From positions 620,001-684,000 of the forward strand of contig NZ_AP022873.1 in the NCBI RefSeq assembly GCF_014701235.1: a stretch of DNA of 64,000 bases. Direction: 5' to 3'. Each line of letters begins with the position of its first letter. Position 1 is the stretch's first letter. This document shows, one piece after another, positions 35,470 to 43,996 of the stretch. A model generated the notes under the pieces. That model was not told the DNA's origin. It saw only the letters and a program-made list of their open reading frames with translations, and ran no database searches. The position numbers and the translations under genes are program-made. Origin of the DNA: Dissulfurispira thermophila (lineage in GTDB: Bacteria > Nitrospirota > Thermodesulfovibrionia > Thermodesulfovibrionales > Dissulfurispiraceae).

Positions 35470-35781
35470 ATGAGGTCAGCAAAGAAGAATAAGTTTTTAT
35501 CCTTAATGGATGAGGTTATAAGTAGCGGGATGCTGGATGAGATTTTACAGTATTCTTCATTTGATATGCCACAAGAAATATCTAATATAGGGCATGAAAA
35601 AAATTGCAAGAAAAATAGTATTGACCGTGTATTTGTAGATTTGTACAAAGAAATTATAGGGACTATTAGAGACAAACCGCCATGCATCGAATGCTGTGAT
35701 TTTACAATAGATAACTGTGCAAAGACATCGCGTGAATGCATAAAATTTAAACGCTATGTCTGTATTTCTAAGGCATTGTAA
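35470..35781 (+). CDS. Small Cys-rich protein of unknown function
   Basis: A 103-residue protein. The N-terminal half is helical (KNKFLSLMDEVISSGMLDEIL). The C-terminal half has a compact Cys pattern, PPCIECCDFTIDNCAKTSRE-C followed by KFKRYVC. That layout (C-x2-CC-x6-C-x6-C with a following F-K-R-Y) recalls metal-binding tails of small accessory-element proteins. No membrane segment. GGGGGAGGAAG precedes the ATG. It stands alone after a terminator. Confidence 0.55.
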   Translation: MRSAKKNKFLSLMDEVISSGMLDEILQYSSFDMPQEISNIGHEKNCKKNSIDRVFVDLYKEIIGTIRDKPPCIECCDFTIDNCAKTSRECIKFKRYVCISKAL

Positions 35782-35796
35782 TCAGGAGGAAATTTC

Positions 35797-35832
35797 ATGG
35801 AGATAATTTTGAGCGATTTTTCATTCCCCTAA
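35797..35832 (+). other. Possible leader peptide
   Basis: A 12-codon frame (MEIILSDFSFP and stop) is preceded by a strong TCAGGAGGAAA site. It lies between the Cys-rich gene and the cytochrome operon. It could be a leader peptide or a decayed gene start; nothing else supports it. Confidence 0.25.
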
Positions 35833-35879
35833 AGTTTCAATTAATATTTTTCTTGTTTTCAAAATCATCAATATTTATG

Positions 35880-35885
35880 TATAAT
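35880..35885 (+). promoter_or_regulatory. Candidate -10 box for the cytochrome operon
   Basis: A consensus TATAAT lies 51 bp before the ATG at 35936. The -35 is weak (TTTCAA at 17 bp spacing, or TTGTTT at 21 bp). Confidence 0.4.
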
Positions 35886-35935
35886 CTATTGCTATTTTTA
35901 ATAGCTATATCTCTGAGAGATTTTTGGGAGGTCGC

Positions 35936-36874
35936 ATGAAAAGGGTTTTCTTGGTGGCTCTCTTGTGGATTCCCTTGCTCTGTTTTGCTTATTCAGCAAG
36001 TGCTGAAACTTTTACCTGTCTGGCATGTCACGGTTCTATGAGAGGAAAGATTCGTGTAAAAAGTGGTGCATTAGTTGATGTAAATGTTGATGCTGATAAA
36101 TACTCACAATCAGTACACGGGGGTTTTGATTGCATTGTTTGTCATAAACAGTTTGGTTCAAATCCACATGAACCACCAAAAATGGCGAGCGCTCCATCTG
36201 ACATTGTTTCCTTATCAGGTAAACTTACACATAAAGCAAAGGTTGATCCGATTGCTCTTGCTGCTTGTTCTGAATGCCACAGTGATGCTTATAAATCATG
36301 GCAGCAGAGTATTCACGGCAGCAATGTCATACAGAAGAAACAATCTGATGGTGCTTCATGTGTGGACTGTCATGGCTCACCCCATTATATAGTGCCTAAA
36401 AATATTGCTGTATCGCATGTGAATAAAAAGAATATAGTTAAGACCTGCGGTGAATGCCATGAAAAAGAAGAACTTGCAAAAAAATATGGTTTCAGTAACC
36501 ACATACTCGAAAGATATTACGAGAGTTTTCATGGTAAAAAATATATTATCGGTCATCCAAATGCTCCTACATGTGTTGACTGCCATAAATATCATGATGT
36601 AAAAAAATGGGAAGACCCCATGTCTCCCGTTGCATGGGACAATAGGACAGATACATGTGGTAGATGTCATAAAGGTGCTACAAAGAAGTTTGTTGCTGCA
36701 ATTACACATAAGCCAATTGGTAAGGATAATCCAATACCATACTATTTTGAGAAAGGGTTAATAGCTCTTTTACTATCTGTTTTTGTGTTTATTGTTGGTC
36801 ATGTTATTCTCGAGGCATTTTCTGAGATAAGAGATAAGGTTTTGAGAAAAGGAAAGGAGGGACATCATGAATAA
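35936..36874 (+). CDS. Seven-heme c-type cytochrome with C-terminal membrane anchor
   Basis: A 312-residue exported protein. A signal peptide (about 1-23, cleavage near ASA/ETF) is followed by seven CxxCH motifs: CLACH, CIVCH, CSECH, CVDCH, CGECH, CVDCH and CGRCH. Extra His residues can serve as distal ligands. A single C-terminal membrane helix (about 273-293) and basic tail anchor it. It overlaps the cytochrome b gene by 8 bp, so the two probably form a quinol-linked periplasmic complex. The substrate (sulfur compound, nitrogen oxide or a downstream cytochrome) is not visible. ATG 35936 is chosen with GGGAGG in front. Confidence 0.9.
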   Translation: MKRVFLVALLWIPLLCFAYSASAETFTCLACHGSMRGKIRVKSGALVDVNVDADKYSQSVHGGFDCIVCHKQFGSNPHEPPKMASAPSDIVSLSGKLTHKAKVDPIALAACSECHSDAYKSWQQSIHGSNVIQKKQSDGASCVDCHGSPHYIVPKNIAVSHVNKKNIVKTCGECHEKEELAKKYGFSNHILERYYESFHGKKYIIGHPNAPTCVDCHKYHDVKKWEDPMSPVAWDNRTDTCGRCHKGATKKFVAAITHKPIGKDNPIPYYFEKGLIALLLSVFVFIVGHVILEAFSEIRDKVLRKGKEGHHE

Positions 36875-37589
36875 AGAAACTTTAGAGTATCAGCGTTTCA
36901 ATGTTACTGAAAGGATTCAGCATGTAATAATGCTGACCACATTTCTGTTGCTTTCCTTTACAGGATGGGCTTTGAAATATCCTGAACAGACTGTTGAACA
37001 TTCAAGCTGGCTTGTAAAAATATGGGGTGGGGCAAAAAACGCTGGTATAGTCCATCGCATTGCAGGTATTACAATGTTGTTAGATTTCGTCTGGCATGTA
37101 TTTTATCTTGGATATATGCTTTCAACAGGCAAGATGAAGATTCGTAAAGATACAACCATAATACCTCTGCCAAAGGATGTTATAGATGCGATTAAAAATA
37201 TACTTTATTTTTTAGGCATAGGCAAGGAGAAGCCTCAATTTGGCAGATTCAGTTATATTCATAAGTTCGACTACTGGGCTGTCTTTTGGGGAATGGGAAT
37301 TATTGGTCTTTCAGGTCTTTTTCTTGCATTTCCTGTACAGTCCTCATATTTTTTCCCTTCATGGAGTGTGAACTGGATATGGGAGGTAATTTCTATAATG
37401 CACAGTGACGAAGCGTTGCTTGCTATAGTTTTTATACTCTTCTGGCACTTTTACAATGAACATCTAAAGTGGAATAAATTTCCCATGAGCATGACATGGA
37501 TTACAGGAAAGATATCTATTGAGGATATGAAGCATGAGCATCCACTGGAATACAAACTCGAATTTGGCAATAAAGGGGACAACAAATGA
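36867..37589 (+). CDS. Membrane cytochrome b (FdhI/PhsC-like)
   Basis: A 240-residue four-helix diheme cytochrome b of the formate dehydrogenase gamma/thiosulfate reductase type. Membrane segments run about 18-36, 62-84, 127-147 and 171-193. Candidate heme-ligand His residues lie in ERIQHVIML, VHRIAG, WHVFY and FWHFYNEH. It exchanges electrons between the quinone pool and the periplasmic cytochromes encoded on either side. The start overlaps the upstream gene by 8 bp and its stop overlaps the next start (ATGA), showing tight coupling. Confidence 0.9.
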   Translation: MNKETLEYQRFNVTERIQHVIMLTTFLLLSFTGWALKYPEQTVEHSSWLVKIWGGAKNAGIVHRIAGITMLLDFVWHVFYLGYMLSTGKMKIRKDTTIIPLPKDVIDAIKNILYFLGIGKEKPQFGRFSYIHKFDYWAVFWGMGIIGLSGLFLAFPVQSSYFFPSWSVNWIWEVISIMHSDEALLAIVFILFWHFYNEHLKWNKFPMSMTWITGKISIEDMKHEHPLEYKLEFGNKGDNK

Positions 37590-38353
37590 AATGGCTGGTA
37601 GTGGTTATAACCATAAGCACATTGATATTGGGCTGTTCTCCAAAGAAGGCAGATAAGCCATTAGAGAAAGTTCCTCAAAGAGTAATATCAAGGGATGAGG
37701 CAGTGGGCAGTCTACCTTGCTTTAAATGTCACTCTTACCAGAAATTTTCTACACCACTTCAGATGGGTGGTGTATTCCCCCATCAAAAGCATATGGATGC
37801 GGGTTATCATTGTAATCAGTGCCATGATCCTAAAGGTCATCAACACATAGTAGTTAATAGAAATATCTGCAGTAACTGTCATAATATGAAGATCATTGTA
37901 TTTGACAGGACAGCCTTGCCATCAAAGTTTGACCATGAGGCTCATGCAAAGATGTTCAACTGCAAGGATTGCCATCCTAATATATTTCTTATGAGTGCTG
38001 GTGCTACTCGTGTTACTATGAAGGATATTTACAGTGGTGCATATTGTGGTGCATGTCATGATGGTAAAAAGGCATTTGCCTCTTCTGAGTGTGTAAAGTG
38101 CCATAATAAGATGAAGGGCTTTGAAAAGGAGCTTTCATATAAGGTTGAAGGCATGGGCAATGTGGTATTTAGTCATAAGTTTCATACAACAGCATTCTCT
38201 TGTGATTCTTGCCATCCGAAATTATTCGATATGAAGAAGACACAGGGAAAGATGAAGATGGATGACATGTATCAGGGCAAGACATGTGGTTCGTGCCATA
38301 ATGGAAATATAGCAACGGCTGTTACGGATTGCGGAAAATGCCACAAGGGATAG
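37586..38353 (+). CDS. Nine-heme c3/c7-type cytochrome lipoprotein
   Basis: A 255-residue protein. The signal sequence ends in a lipobox (LILGC, Cys17), so it is lipid-anchored. Nine CxxCH motifs occur in three triheme groups. The last two groups share the pattern FxHxxHxxxFxCxxCHP, then MxDxYxGxxCGxCHxG, then a final CxxCH, which fits the triheme c3/c7 'nanowire_3heme' type domain. Predicted role: electron relay outward from the cytochrome b complex. The start overlaps the cytochrome b stop by 4 bp. A 16-bp inverted repeat follows. Confidence 0.9.
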   Translation: MKWLVVVITISTLILGCSPKKADKPLEKVPQRVISRDEAVGSLPCFKCHSYQKFSTPLQMGGVFPHQKHMDAGYHCNQCHDPKGHQHIVVNRNICSNCHNMKIIVFDRTALPSKFDHEAHAKMFNCKDCHPNIFLMSAGATRVTMKDIYSGAYCGACHDGKKAFASSECVKCHNKMKGFEKELSYKVEGMGNVVFSHKFHTTAFSCDSCHPKLFDMKKTQGKMKMDDMYQGKTCGSCHNGNIATAVTDCGKCHKG

Positions 38354-38369
38354 ATACAGATTCAAAGTT

Positions 38370-38413
38370 ATAGTCCACAGTCCATGATAAATAAACTATG
38401 GACTGTGGACTAT
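38370..38413 (+). terminator. Long inverted repeat after the cytochrome operon
   Basis: Arms ATAGTCCACAGTCCAT and ATGGACTGTGGACTAT are perfect 16-bp complements around a 12-base loop. There is no T tract. It lies between two convergent operons and may end transcription from both sides. Confidence 0.55.
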
Positions 38414-38414
38414 G

Positions 38415-38474
38415 TTATCGTTCTTTTGTGAGTAATTTAAACAATCTCGCGATCATTACACTGAAAATCCCGCC
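38415..38474 (-). pseudogene. C-terminal fragment of IS-disrupted small membrane protein gene
   Basis: On the minus strand this reads GGIFSVMIARLFKLLTKER and a stop, in frame with the N-terminal part at 39894-40129 once the IS and one copy of the 8-bp duplication (38467-38474) are removed. The rejoined protein would have 95 residues. Confidence 0.85.
38467..38474. repeat. IS target-site duplication, left copy
   Basis: ATCCCGCC, identical to 39894-39901. Eight bp is the usual duplication length for IS256-family transposition. Confidence 0.9.
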
Positions 38475-39893
38475 GATGATATACTATTTTTAGTTGAAAC
38501 TTGAAAGAGTGGCTCCCCCGTGGCATAATCCACGGTAACCAAAAAACATTTTAAAGAAAGGAGCCACATATGAAGGATAGCACAAGACAGAGGAAAAAAG
38601 TAATCAGAGGTATAGAGGAGGCATACGGCAGGCAATGGGTAGTAGAGCAGATGTATCGGATATTAGCAAGGGGTAAGCAAGGATTTGACTCACTTATGAT
38701 GGAGATGGGAAGGATGGTAGCAGAGGCAATAATGTATATAGACAGGGAAGAGACAGCAGGGCCTGAGTATAAACCATTTTGCCCTAACATATATAAATGG
38801 GCAAGTCAGCCTGGCTCAGTATATATAGCAGATCAAAAGGTGCGTGTAGAGAGACCTCGACTTCGTGGCAGGCAGGGGGAAATACAATTAAAGAGTTATA
38901 AGAGAATGAAAGAACCTGATGGATTTTCTGAAGAGCTTTTGGCAAAGGTATTAAGGGGCATATCGTGTCAGAAGTATGCTGAGACAGTAATAGAGGCAGC
39001 GCAGGCATTTGGAGTATCACCGAGTTCAATATCGAGGCATATTATAGAGGCAACAGGGAAACAACTCAAAGAATTCAAGGAGAGGTCGTTGTCTGATTTT
39101 AGAGCCTTTGCCATATATCTTGACACAATACATCGAGCAGGTGAGGCATTTATAATTGCATTAGGAATAGACACAGAGGGTAAGAAGATGCCATTGGGAT
39201 TCTGGCAGGGGGCGACAGAGAACCATGAACTATGCGAAGAACTGCTTGCGGACATAGAAAGGAGGGGATTAAAACTAACAAAGAGAACAATTTGGGTAAC
39301 AGATGGGGGCAAGGGAATAATCAAGGCATTAAGGGACAAGTTTGGCAAGAAACTTCTACATCAGCGTTGCACCATACATAAAGACAAGAACATACAGAAG
39401 CATCTTGCCAAGAGATATAGAAAAGAGGCACATCGGAGGTTTAAAACAGCATTGGAACAGAAAAGCTATGAAGATGCAAAAGAGATGCTACTTGAAATGG
39501 AGAAATGGCTCAGGGGAATCAATGAATCAGCAGCAGATTCACTTTTAGAGGCGATAGAGGAAATACTTACGCTGCATCGGCTGAAAGTCCCTGAATTACT
39601 AAGGAAGACGCTATGCTCAACGAATCCAATAGAGAGCATGTTTTCAATGGTAAGGGATGCAGAGGGTAATATTAAGAGGTATCGTAATAGCAGGATGAAA
39701 CAGAGATGGCTTGCCTCTGTATTACTGTATTGCGAAAAGAGATTCAAAAGGGTTAATGGGTATACCTCAATTCCTGATGTCATCAGGAATATTGAGGCAT
39801 TAGAGGAAACAGGTGAAACTGTAAAAGTAGCAGCATAGGAGAAAAATTAATGAGAGCCATTCAGAAAATTTCAACTAAAAACTTGACAAGCTC
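38475..39893 (+). mobile_element. IS256-family insertion sequence, complete copy
   Basis: A 1419-bp element. Its ends are imperfect inverted repeats beginning GA and sharing TTTTTAGTTGAAA followed by a TGGCTC block. It carries one transposase gene in + orientation and is flanked by the direct repeat ATCCCGCC. It has inserted into a small membrane protein gene. A 5'-truncated, inverted second copy lies at 61259-62205. Confidence 0.93.
38570..39838 (+). CDS. IS256/Mutator-family transposase
   Basis: A 422-residue DDE transposase. Residues about 1-90 are a DNA-binding region. The RNase H-like core has Asp in the YLDTIH/ALGIDTEG region, Asp in WVTDGGKG, the Mutator-specific C-x2-H (QRCTIHKDKN) and the catalytic Glu region CSTNPIESMFSMVRD. 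All expected blocks are present and the frame is intact, so the element may be active. AAAGGAGCC precedes the ATG. Confidence 0.96.
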   Translation: MKDSTRQRKKVIRGIEEAYGRQWVVEQMYRILARGKQGFDSLMMEMGRMVAEAIMYIDREETAGPEYKPFCPNIYKWASQPGSVYIADQKVRVERPRLRGRQGEIQLKSYKRMKEPDGFSEELLAKVLRGISCQKYAETVIEAAQAFGVSPSSISRHIIEATGKQLKEFKERSLSDFRAFAIYLDTIHRAGEAFIIALGIDTEGKKMPLGFWQGATENHELCEELLADIERRGLKLTKRTIWVTDGGKGIIKALRDKFGKKLLHQRCTIHKDKNIQKHLAKRYRKEAHRRFKTALEQKSYEDAKEMLLEMEKWLRGINESAADSLLEAIEEILTLHRLKVPELLRKTLCSTNPIESMFSMVRDAEGNIKRYRNSRMKQRWLASVLLYCEKRFKRVNGYTSIPDVIRNIEALEETGETVKVAA

Positions 39894-39901
39894 ATCCCGC
39901 C
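39894..39901. repeat. IS target-site duplication, right copy
   Basis: ATCCCGCC, matching 38467-38474. Together they fix the IS borders at single-base level. Confidence 0.9.
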
Positions 39902-40129
39902 TATGAATGAGCCGAATGCACCTATAATGCCTACAACTATTATTACGCCAATAATTACTATAAAGCTTTTGGGTGACAGGTTGGCTTTGAAGAGATTATT
40001 CAAGTCATTGGCAACTGCCTCACCCCATCCACCACCGAGACTCTTGCCGAGGAGCAAGTCCATGCTGAGTGCGACTGCAATGCCTAATATCCCTCCTAAT
40101 ATAACTCCGATATAAAATGCCCTTTTCAC
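39894..40129 (-). pseudogene. N-terminal part of IS-disrupted small membrane protein gene
   Basis: A GTG start at 40129 gives MKRAFYIGVILGGILGIAVA and on through two hydrophobic segments (about 5-27 and 54-78) to GSFIGG, where the IS begins; without it the frame continues IFSVMIARLFKLLTKER. The present frame runs into the IS for a few codons (stop at 39875). The start overlaps the last base of the regulator stop (TAGTG), so it was the third, translationally coupled gene of the kinase-regulator operon. Its size and Gly-rich two-helix style recall the small membrane proteins at 34657 and 35054, but clear homology is not shown. Function unknown. Confidence 0.85.
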
Positions 40130-41484
40130 TACTCCTCTATTCCATATTTTTTTAGCTTTCTGTATAAAGTTGCAAGGTCTATTCCCAGTGCAATAGCTGT
40201 TTGTTCTTTGTTCCTATTATGTGCATTGTAAAGTCTAATAATAAGATTTTTTTCATAATCACTAAGATAAGTCTTTAAAGTAGAAGGCTGTGCTGTATGC
40301 TCGACCATTTTTAACATTTTTAATTTGTCAGGTAGATTTTCAACAGTTATATAATCACTATCTGCAAGGACAACTGCCCTTTCTATGACATTTCCAAGTT
40401 CTCTCACATTACCGGGCCATGAATATGCTATCAGCAGAGACATTGCCTCTTTATCAATTCCTTTGATAATTTTTTTATGTTCTGATGAGAATTTATTAAT
40501 AAAGTGCTTTGCAATCACTTCTATGTCATCTTTCCGCTCTCTGAGAGGAGGTATTTTTATTTCAATAACATTCAATCTCCAATATAGGTCTTCTCTGAAT
40601 TTTCCTTCCCTGATTTTGTTTTCAATATCTACATTGGTTGCAGATATTATTCTTACATCTGCAATTTTTGGTTTTGTGTCACCAAGGGGATAGACTTCAC
40701 CTGTCTCTAAAACCTTTAACAATTTTGCCTGGAGATTAACAGGCATATCCCCTATTTCATCAAGGAAAAGTGTTCCCTCGTGTGCAAGGGGAATAAGTCC
40801 TAATTTGTCAGATACAGCACCTGTAAATGCGCCTTTCTTGTAGCCGAAGAGTTCCGATTCAAGGAGGCCTTCTGGTATTGCCGAACAGTTTATTGAGATA
40901 AAGGACTTATCGCGTCGAGGACTATTGCAGTGTATCATTTCTGCCATGAGTCCCTTACCTGTACCGCTTTCTCCGAGTATCATGATGTTGCTTTTAGTGG
41001 GGATTACTTTTTCAAGGGTCTCGAGGATTTTCAGCATGGATTCTGAATTCGTTATAAAATCCTTACATGCCATGCGTTGACTTATTTGCTGTTTTAGAGC
41101 GATGTTTTCGGTAATTAGCTTTTTTTGCTCGATAGCCTTTTTAACTGTTATTTTGATTTCTTCGTTGTGAAATGGTTTGACTATATAGTCAGTCGCACCT
41201 CTTTTCATGGCATCTACAGCAGACTCTATTGATGCAAAGGCTGTCATCATTATTACAGCTATATCAGGATGTAGTTCTTTTGCTTTTTCAAGTACAGCCA
41301 TACCGTCAACTTTACCCATTTTAATGTCTGTAATTACTATATCGAAGCCTTCAGCCTTAAGTTTTTCTATAGCATCCTCTCCACTATTTGCAGTGGTTGT
41401 GCTATAGCCCTCTCTTTTTAGCAGAAATGCGAGTGCCTTGCATATGTCAGGCTCGTCATCCACTATTAGTATCTTTGGTTTCAT
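40129..41484 (-). CDS. NtrC-family sigma-54-dependent response regulator
   Basis: A 451-residue regulator. The receiver has VDDEPD near the start and phospho-acceptor Asp53 (VITDIKMGKVDG). The AAA+ domain has Walker A GESGTGKG, the sigma-54 loop GAFTGA (KKGAFTGAVSDK) and the arginine finger region FREDLYWRLNV. The C-terminal Fis-type HTH is KEQTAIALGIDLATLYRKLKK. The kinase gene is immediately upstream (2-bp gap), so the pair is cognate. Candidate targets are sigma-54 promoters in this window, notably the one at 34603 with twin palindromes. Confidence 0.95.
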   Translation of the reverse strand: MKPKILIVDDEPDICKALAFLLKREGYSTTTANSGEDAIEKLKAEGFDIVITDIKMGKVDGMAVLEKAKELHPDIAVIMMTAFASIESAVDAMKRGATDYIVKPFHNEEIKITVKKAIEQKKLITENIALKQQISQRMACKDFITNSESMLKILETLEKVIPTKSNIMILGESGTGKGLMAEMIHCNSPRRDKSFISINCSAIPEGLLESELFGYKKGAFTGAVSDKLGLIPLAHEGTLFLDEIGDMPVNLQAKLLKVLETGEVYPLGDTKPKIADVRIISATNVDIENKIREGKFREDLYWRLNVIEIKIPPLRERKDDIEVIAKHFINKFSSEHKKIIKGIDKEAMSLLIAYSWPGNVRELGNVIERAVVLADSDYITVENLPDKLKMLKMVEHTAQPSTLKTYLSDYEKNLIIRLYNAHNRNKEQTAIALGIDLATLYRKLKKYGIEE

Positions 41485-41486
41485 AA

Positions 41487-43547
41487 TTATGTCCTTGTCG
41501 TGCGCTCTGTGCTTGGCGCTGATATTGGTATTGTTATAATAAAAGTCGTTCCTTTGCCTAATTCGCTTTCAACGGTTAATGTCCCATTCATTTTCTTGAT
41601 TATATTATAACTTACTGCAAGCCCAAGTCCTGTGCCTTTTTCTTTTGTTGTATAGAAGGGATCAAATATCTTTGGCAATTCTTCTTGTGCAATGCCTGTG
41701 CCTGTATCTTTAAACTGGATGACAATATTGTCCTTTCTCATCATACTTTTAATGGTGAGAGTGCCTCCATCAGGCATGGCATCTATGGCATTCAATGTAA
41801 GGTTTACAAAGACCTGTGAAAGTTGATTCCCATCTATTGTGATTAAAGGTAGAGAAGGAGATAATTCTTTTACAATGTTTATGTTTTTTGCTTTTTTGTC
41901 ATACTGTATTAGATTAGTAGATGCTTCTATAATTTCGTTTATCTGGCATTCTTTTGGCTCTCCTACAGGCATTTTTGAAAAACCAGAAAGTTGCTTTAAT
42001 ATTTCTGAAATTCTGTTTATATGAAAGTAGATTGTCTCAAGGCTTTCTTTTTTGAATTCATCATCTTCCATCTCCCTGAGTATTTGCACAAACGAGAAAA
42101 TGGATGTCAATGGATTGCCTATCTCATGAGCTATGCCCGCCGCAAGCCTTCCTATTGATGCGAGTTTTTCTGAATGGATTATCTGTTCTTCCATCTTTTT
42201 TATTTCTGTCACATCCTGTATGAATCTTATATATCCGTGAACTTCGTTATTTATGCCCTTTATAGGAGCATTGGTAACCTGAAAGTATTTGCCCTTTTGT
42301 CCAAAGAGATTTGACATAATCGCGGTATTGATGTCTTTGCTTTTCGTATCGAAGAGTATGGAACAGTCGGAGCATAAATCTTCGCAGGACATGCCTACGA
42401 TTTCATGTCCTACCATTTCAACTATTTTCTTGTTCGACCACTTGATTTTTCCACGGTTGTCAAGCAGTACTATACCGCCGCCGATAGTACTTACAATAGT
42501 GTTGAGTTTCTCTTTTTCACTTATGAGTTCTGCAGTCCTTTCATTTACCCTATTTTCGAGTTCAACGGCATATTTTTCGAGTTCTTCCTTTCTCTTTGCA
42601 ACCTCTTCTGCCTTTATCCTTTTTTTATTGAATACAATTAAAAGTGTAGAGATGATGCTTGTGGTGATGAATATTGATATTATGAGATATGAGTATAATT
42701 TCATGCTGTGCCTTGTGACAGAAGTTACTTCAGAGTAAGGGGCGGACACTGCAATTATCCATGAAAGATTGTCTATGCTGACAGCAGAAAATGCAATAAC
42801 TTTGTCTTCACCTGAAGGTGCAATATACCTTCCAAAGTTTTCAGCCTTTCCCTCTAATATTTTTTTTTCAAGGTCAAAATTTACATGACATTTAAAACAA
42901 TCAGGACCGGCTCTATAGATGTTTCCTCCTACCATGCCGGGTTGAGTTGGATGATAAAGAAGCGTGCCATCTTTATCTATTATCCATGCATATCCCCTTG
43001 TGCCTGATTTTATATCGCTCACAAAGTTTCGGGCAAGGTCATCTATTTTAATGGATAAAAAAACTATACCCCTTACAGTGTTCATATTATATACAGAGGA
43101 TATGATATAAACTGTGTAATAGGTTTCTATTATTGTTGTGCTATTAGGACCAAGATTTTTTGCTTTTTTTGATATGTCACCTATAACAGGCCTTAGAATA
43201 TTAATGTCACCATCGAAAAAGAGTATACTGCCTTTGTTATCTATTATACCAAGAGATGTTTCTATTATTCCTTTTTTGCGAAAGGAAGTATCTGTTAGCC
43301 AGTGGAGTTCTTTTTTATTATCAATGTGTTGTTTTGAGAGCATATTTGACAGATGCAGCACATTCTGTTTTATAAAATAAAGATATGTCTTTATACTATC
43401 TGCTATGGATTTTGAAAGCAAAAGCTGCTGCTTGTTGAACTGTTCTGCCATATCCATCTGGAGAGACTGCTGGAAGAAGACATTTAATGTAATAAGTGCA
43501 GAGATTACTACTATAAGGGTGCCAACTATCAATAAGTAACTTTTCAT
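41487..43547 (-). CDS. Histidine kinase with c-type heme motif in its periplasmic sensor
   Basis: A 686-residue kinase. A membrane helix (about 5-25) leads into a Cache-like periplasmic sensor (about 30-280) containing Cys217-Phe-Lys-Cys220-His221, a c-type heme attachment motif. A second membrane helix follows (about 285-307), then a coiled coil and a PAS domain (about 350-455) that carries a Cys cluster (C-x3-C-x2-C, CEDLCSDC). HisKA has His474 (AAGIAHEIGNPLTSI) and the HATPase has DTGTGIA and GTGLGLAV. A covalently bound heme in the sensor would make it a redox or gas sensor. It is the first gene of an operon with the NtrC-type regulator and the small membrane protein, and faces the multiheme cytochrome operon. 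Confidence 0.92.
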   Translation of the reverse strand: MKSYLLIVGTLIVVISALITLNVFFQQSLQMDMAEQFNKQQLLLSKSIADSIKTYLYFIKQNVLHLSNMLSKQHIDNKKELHWLTDTSFRKKGIIETSLGIIDNKGSILFFDGDINILRPVIGDISKKAKNLGPNSTTIIETYYTVYIISSVYNMNTVRGIVFLSIKIDDLARNFVSDIKSGTRGYAWIIDKDGTLLYHPTQPGMVGGNIYRAGPDCFKCHVNFDLEKKILEGKAENFGRYIAPSGEDKVIAFSAVSIDNLSWIIAVSAPYSEVTSVTRHSMKLYSYLIISIFITTSIISTLLIVFNKKRIKAEEVAKRKEELEKYAVELENRVNERTAELISEKEKLNTIVSTIGGGIVLLDNRGKIKWSNKKIVEMVGHEIVGMSCEDLCSDCSILFDTKSKDINTAIMSNLFGQKGKYFQVTNAPIKGINNEVHGYIRFIQDVTEIKKMEEQIIHSEKLASIGRLAAGIAHEIGNPLTSIFSFVQILREMEDDEFKKESLETIYFHINRISEILKQLSGFSKMPVGEPKECQINEIIEASTNLIQYDKKAKNINIVKELSPSLPLITIDGNQLSQVFVNLTLNAIDAMPDGGTLTIKSMMRKDNIVIQFKDTGTGIAQEELPKIFDPFYTTKEKGTGLGLAVSYNIIKKMNGTLTVESELGKGTTFIITIPISAPSTERTTRT

Positions 43548-43597
43548 TATTTTATGATAGCAGAAAACAGCAGAAGATATAAACTTAAAGTTTTGGA

Positions 43598-43993
43598 TTA
43601 TTTTGACGGAATAAGCTTTGCTGATGCCTCTGCAATGACTGTACCGTCTGATGAATTCAAGAGGCGAGATTGTGCCTCAATAAGCCGTGATCCCCTTTTG
43701 ATTATTTCTGCTTCTGCTATTACCTTTTTATTTGTCAGCAACGGGTTTTTGAATCTCACGCTTATTTCAGCAGTTACAGGTGTCATTCCTTCTGCAATTG
43801 CAGCTTGTATCATTACCTCATCGAGGATGGTTGTAATTATTCCACCGTGTGTTATGTCCTTATATCCCTGATAGATTTTGTGTGGAATAAATTCAGTGGT
43901 GAGTTTGCCATTTAAATATTTGAACGACAGCTTTAGTCCACACGGATTGTTTTTGCCACAGGCAAAACAGTAATTGTCGTCTTCGAGTTTCAT
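43598..43993 (-). CDS. PaaI-type hotdog-fold thioesterase
   Basis: A 131-residue hotdog protein. The segment DITHGGIITTILDEVMIQAA holds the family HGG motif and the helix with the catalytic-position acidic residue. VRFKNPLLTN and EAEIIKRG follow as strands. The N-terminus has CFACGKNNPCGL, a Cys pattern found in one subgroup. It hydrolyses an acyl-CoA; the substrate is unknown. It ends 50 bp from the kinase gene and begins 3 bp after the rho stop, so it is probably in the rho transcript. Confidence 0.87.
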   Translation of the reverse strand: MKLEDDNYCFACGKNNPCGLKLSFKYLNGKLTTEFIPHKIYQGYKDITHGGIITTILDEVMIQAAIAEGMTPVTAEISVRFKNPLLTNKKVIAEAEIIKRGSRLIEAQSRLLNSSDGTVIAEASAKLIPSK

Positions 43994-43996
43994 TCA

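Noticed and set aside
38570-39838. Passenger genes within the IS
   Set aside because: Only the transposase is present; the other frames are shadows.
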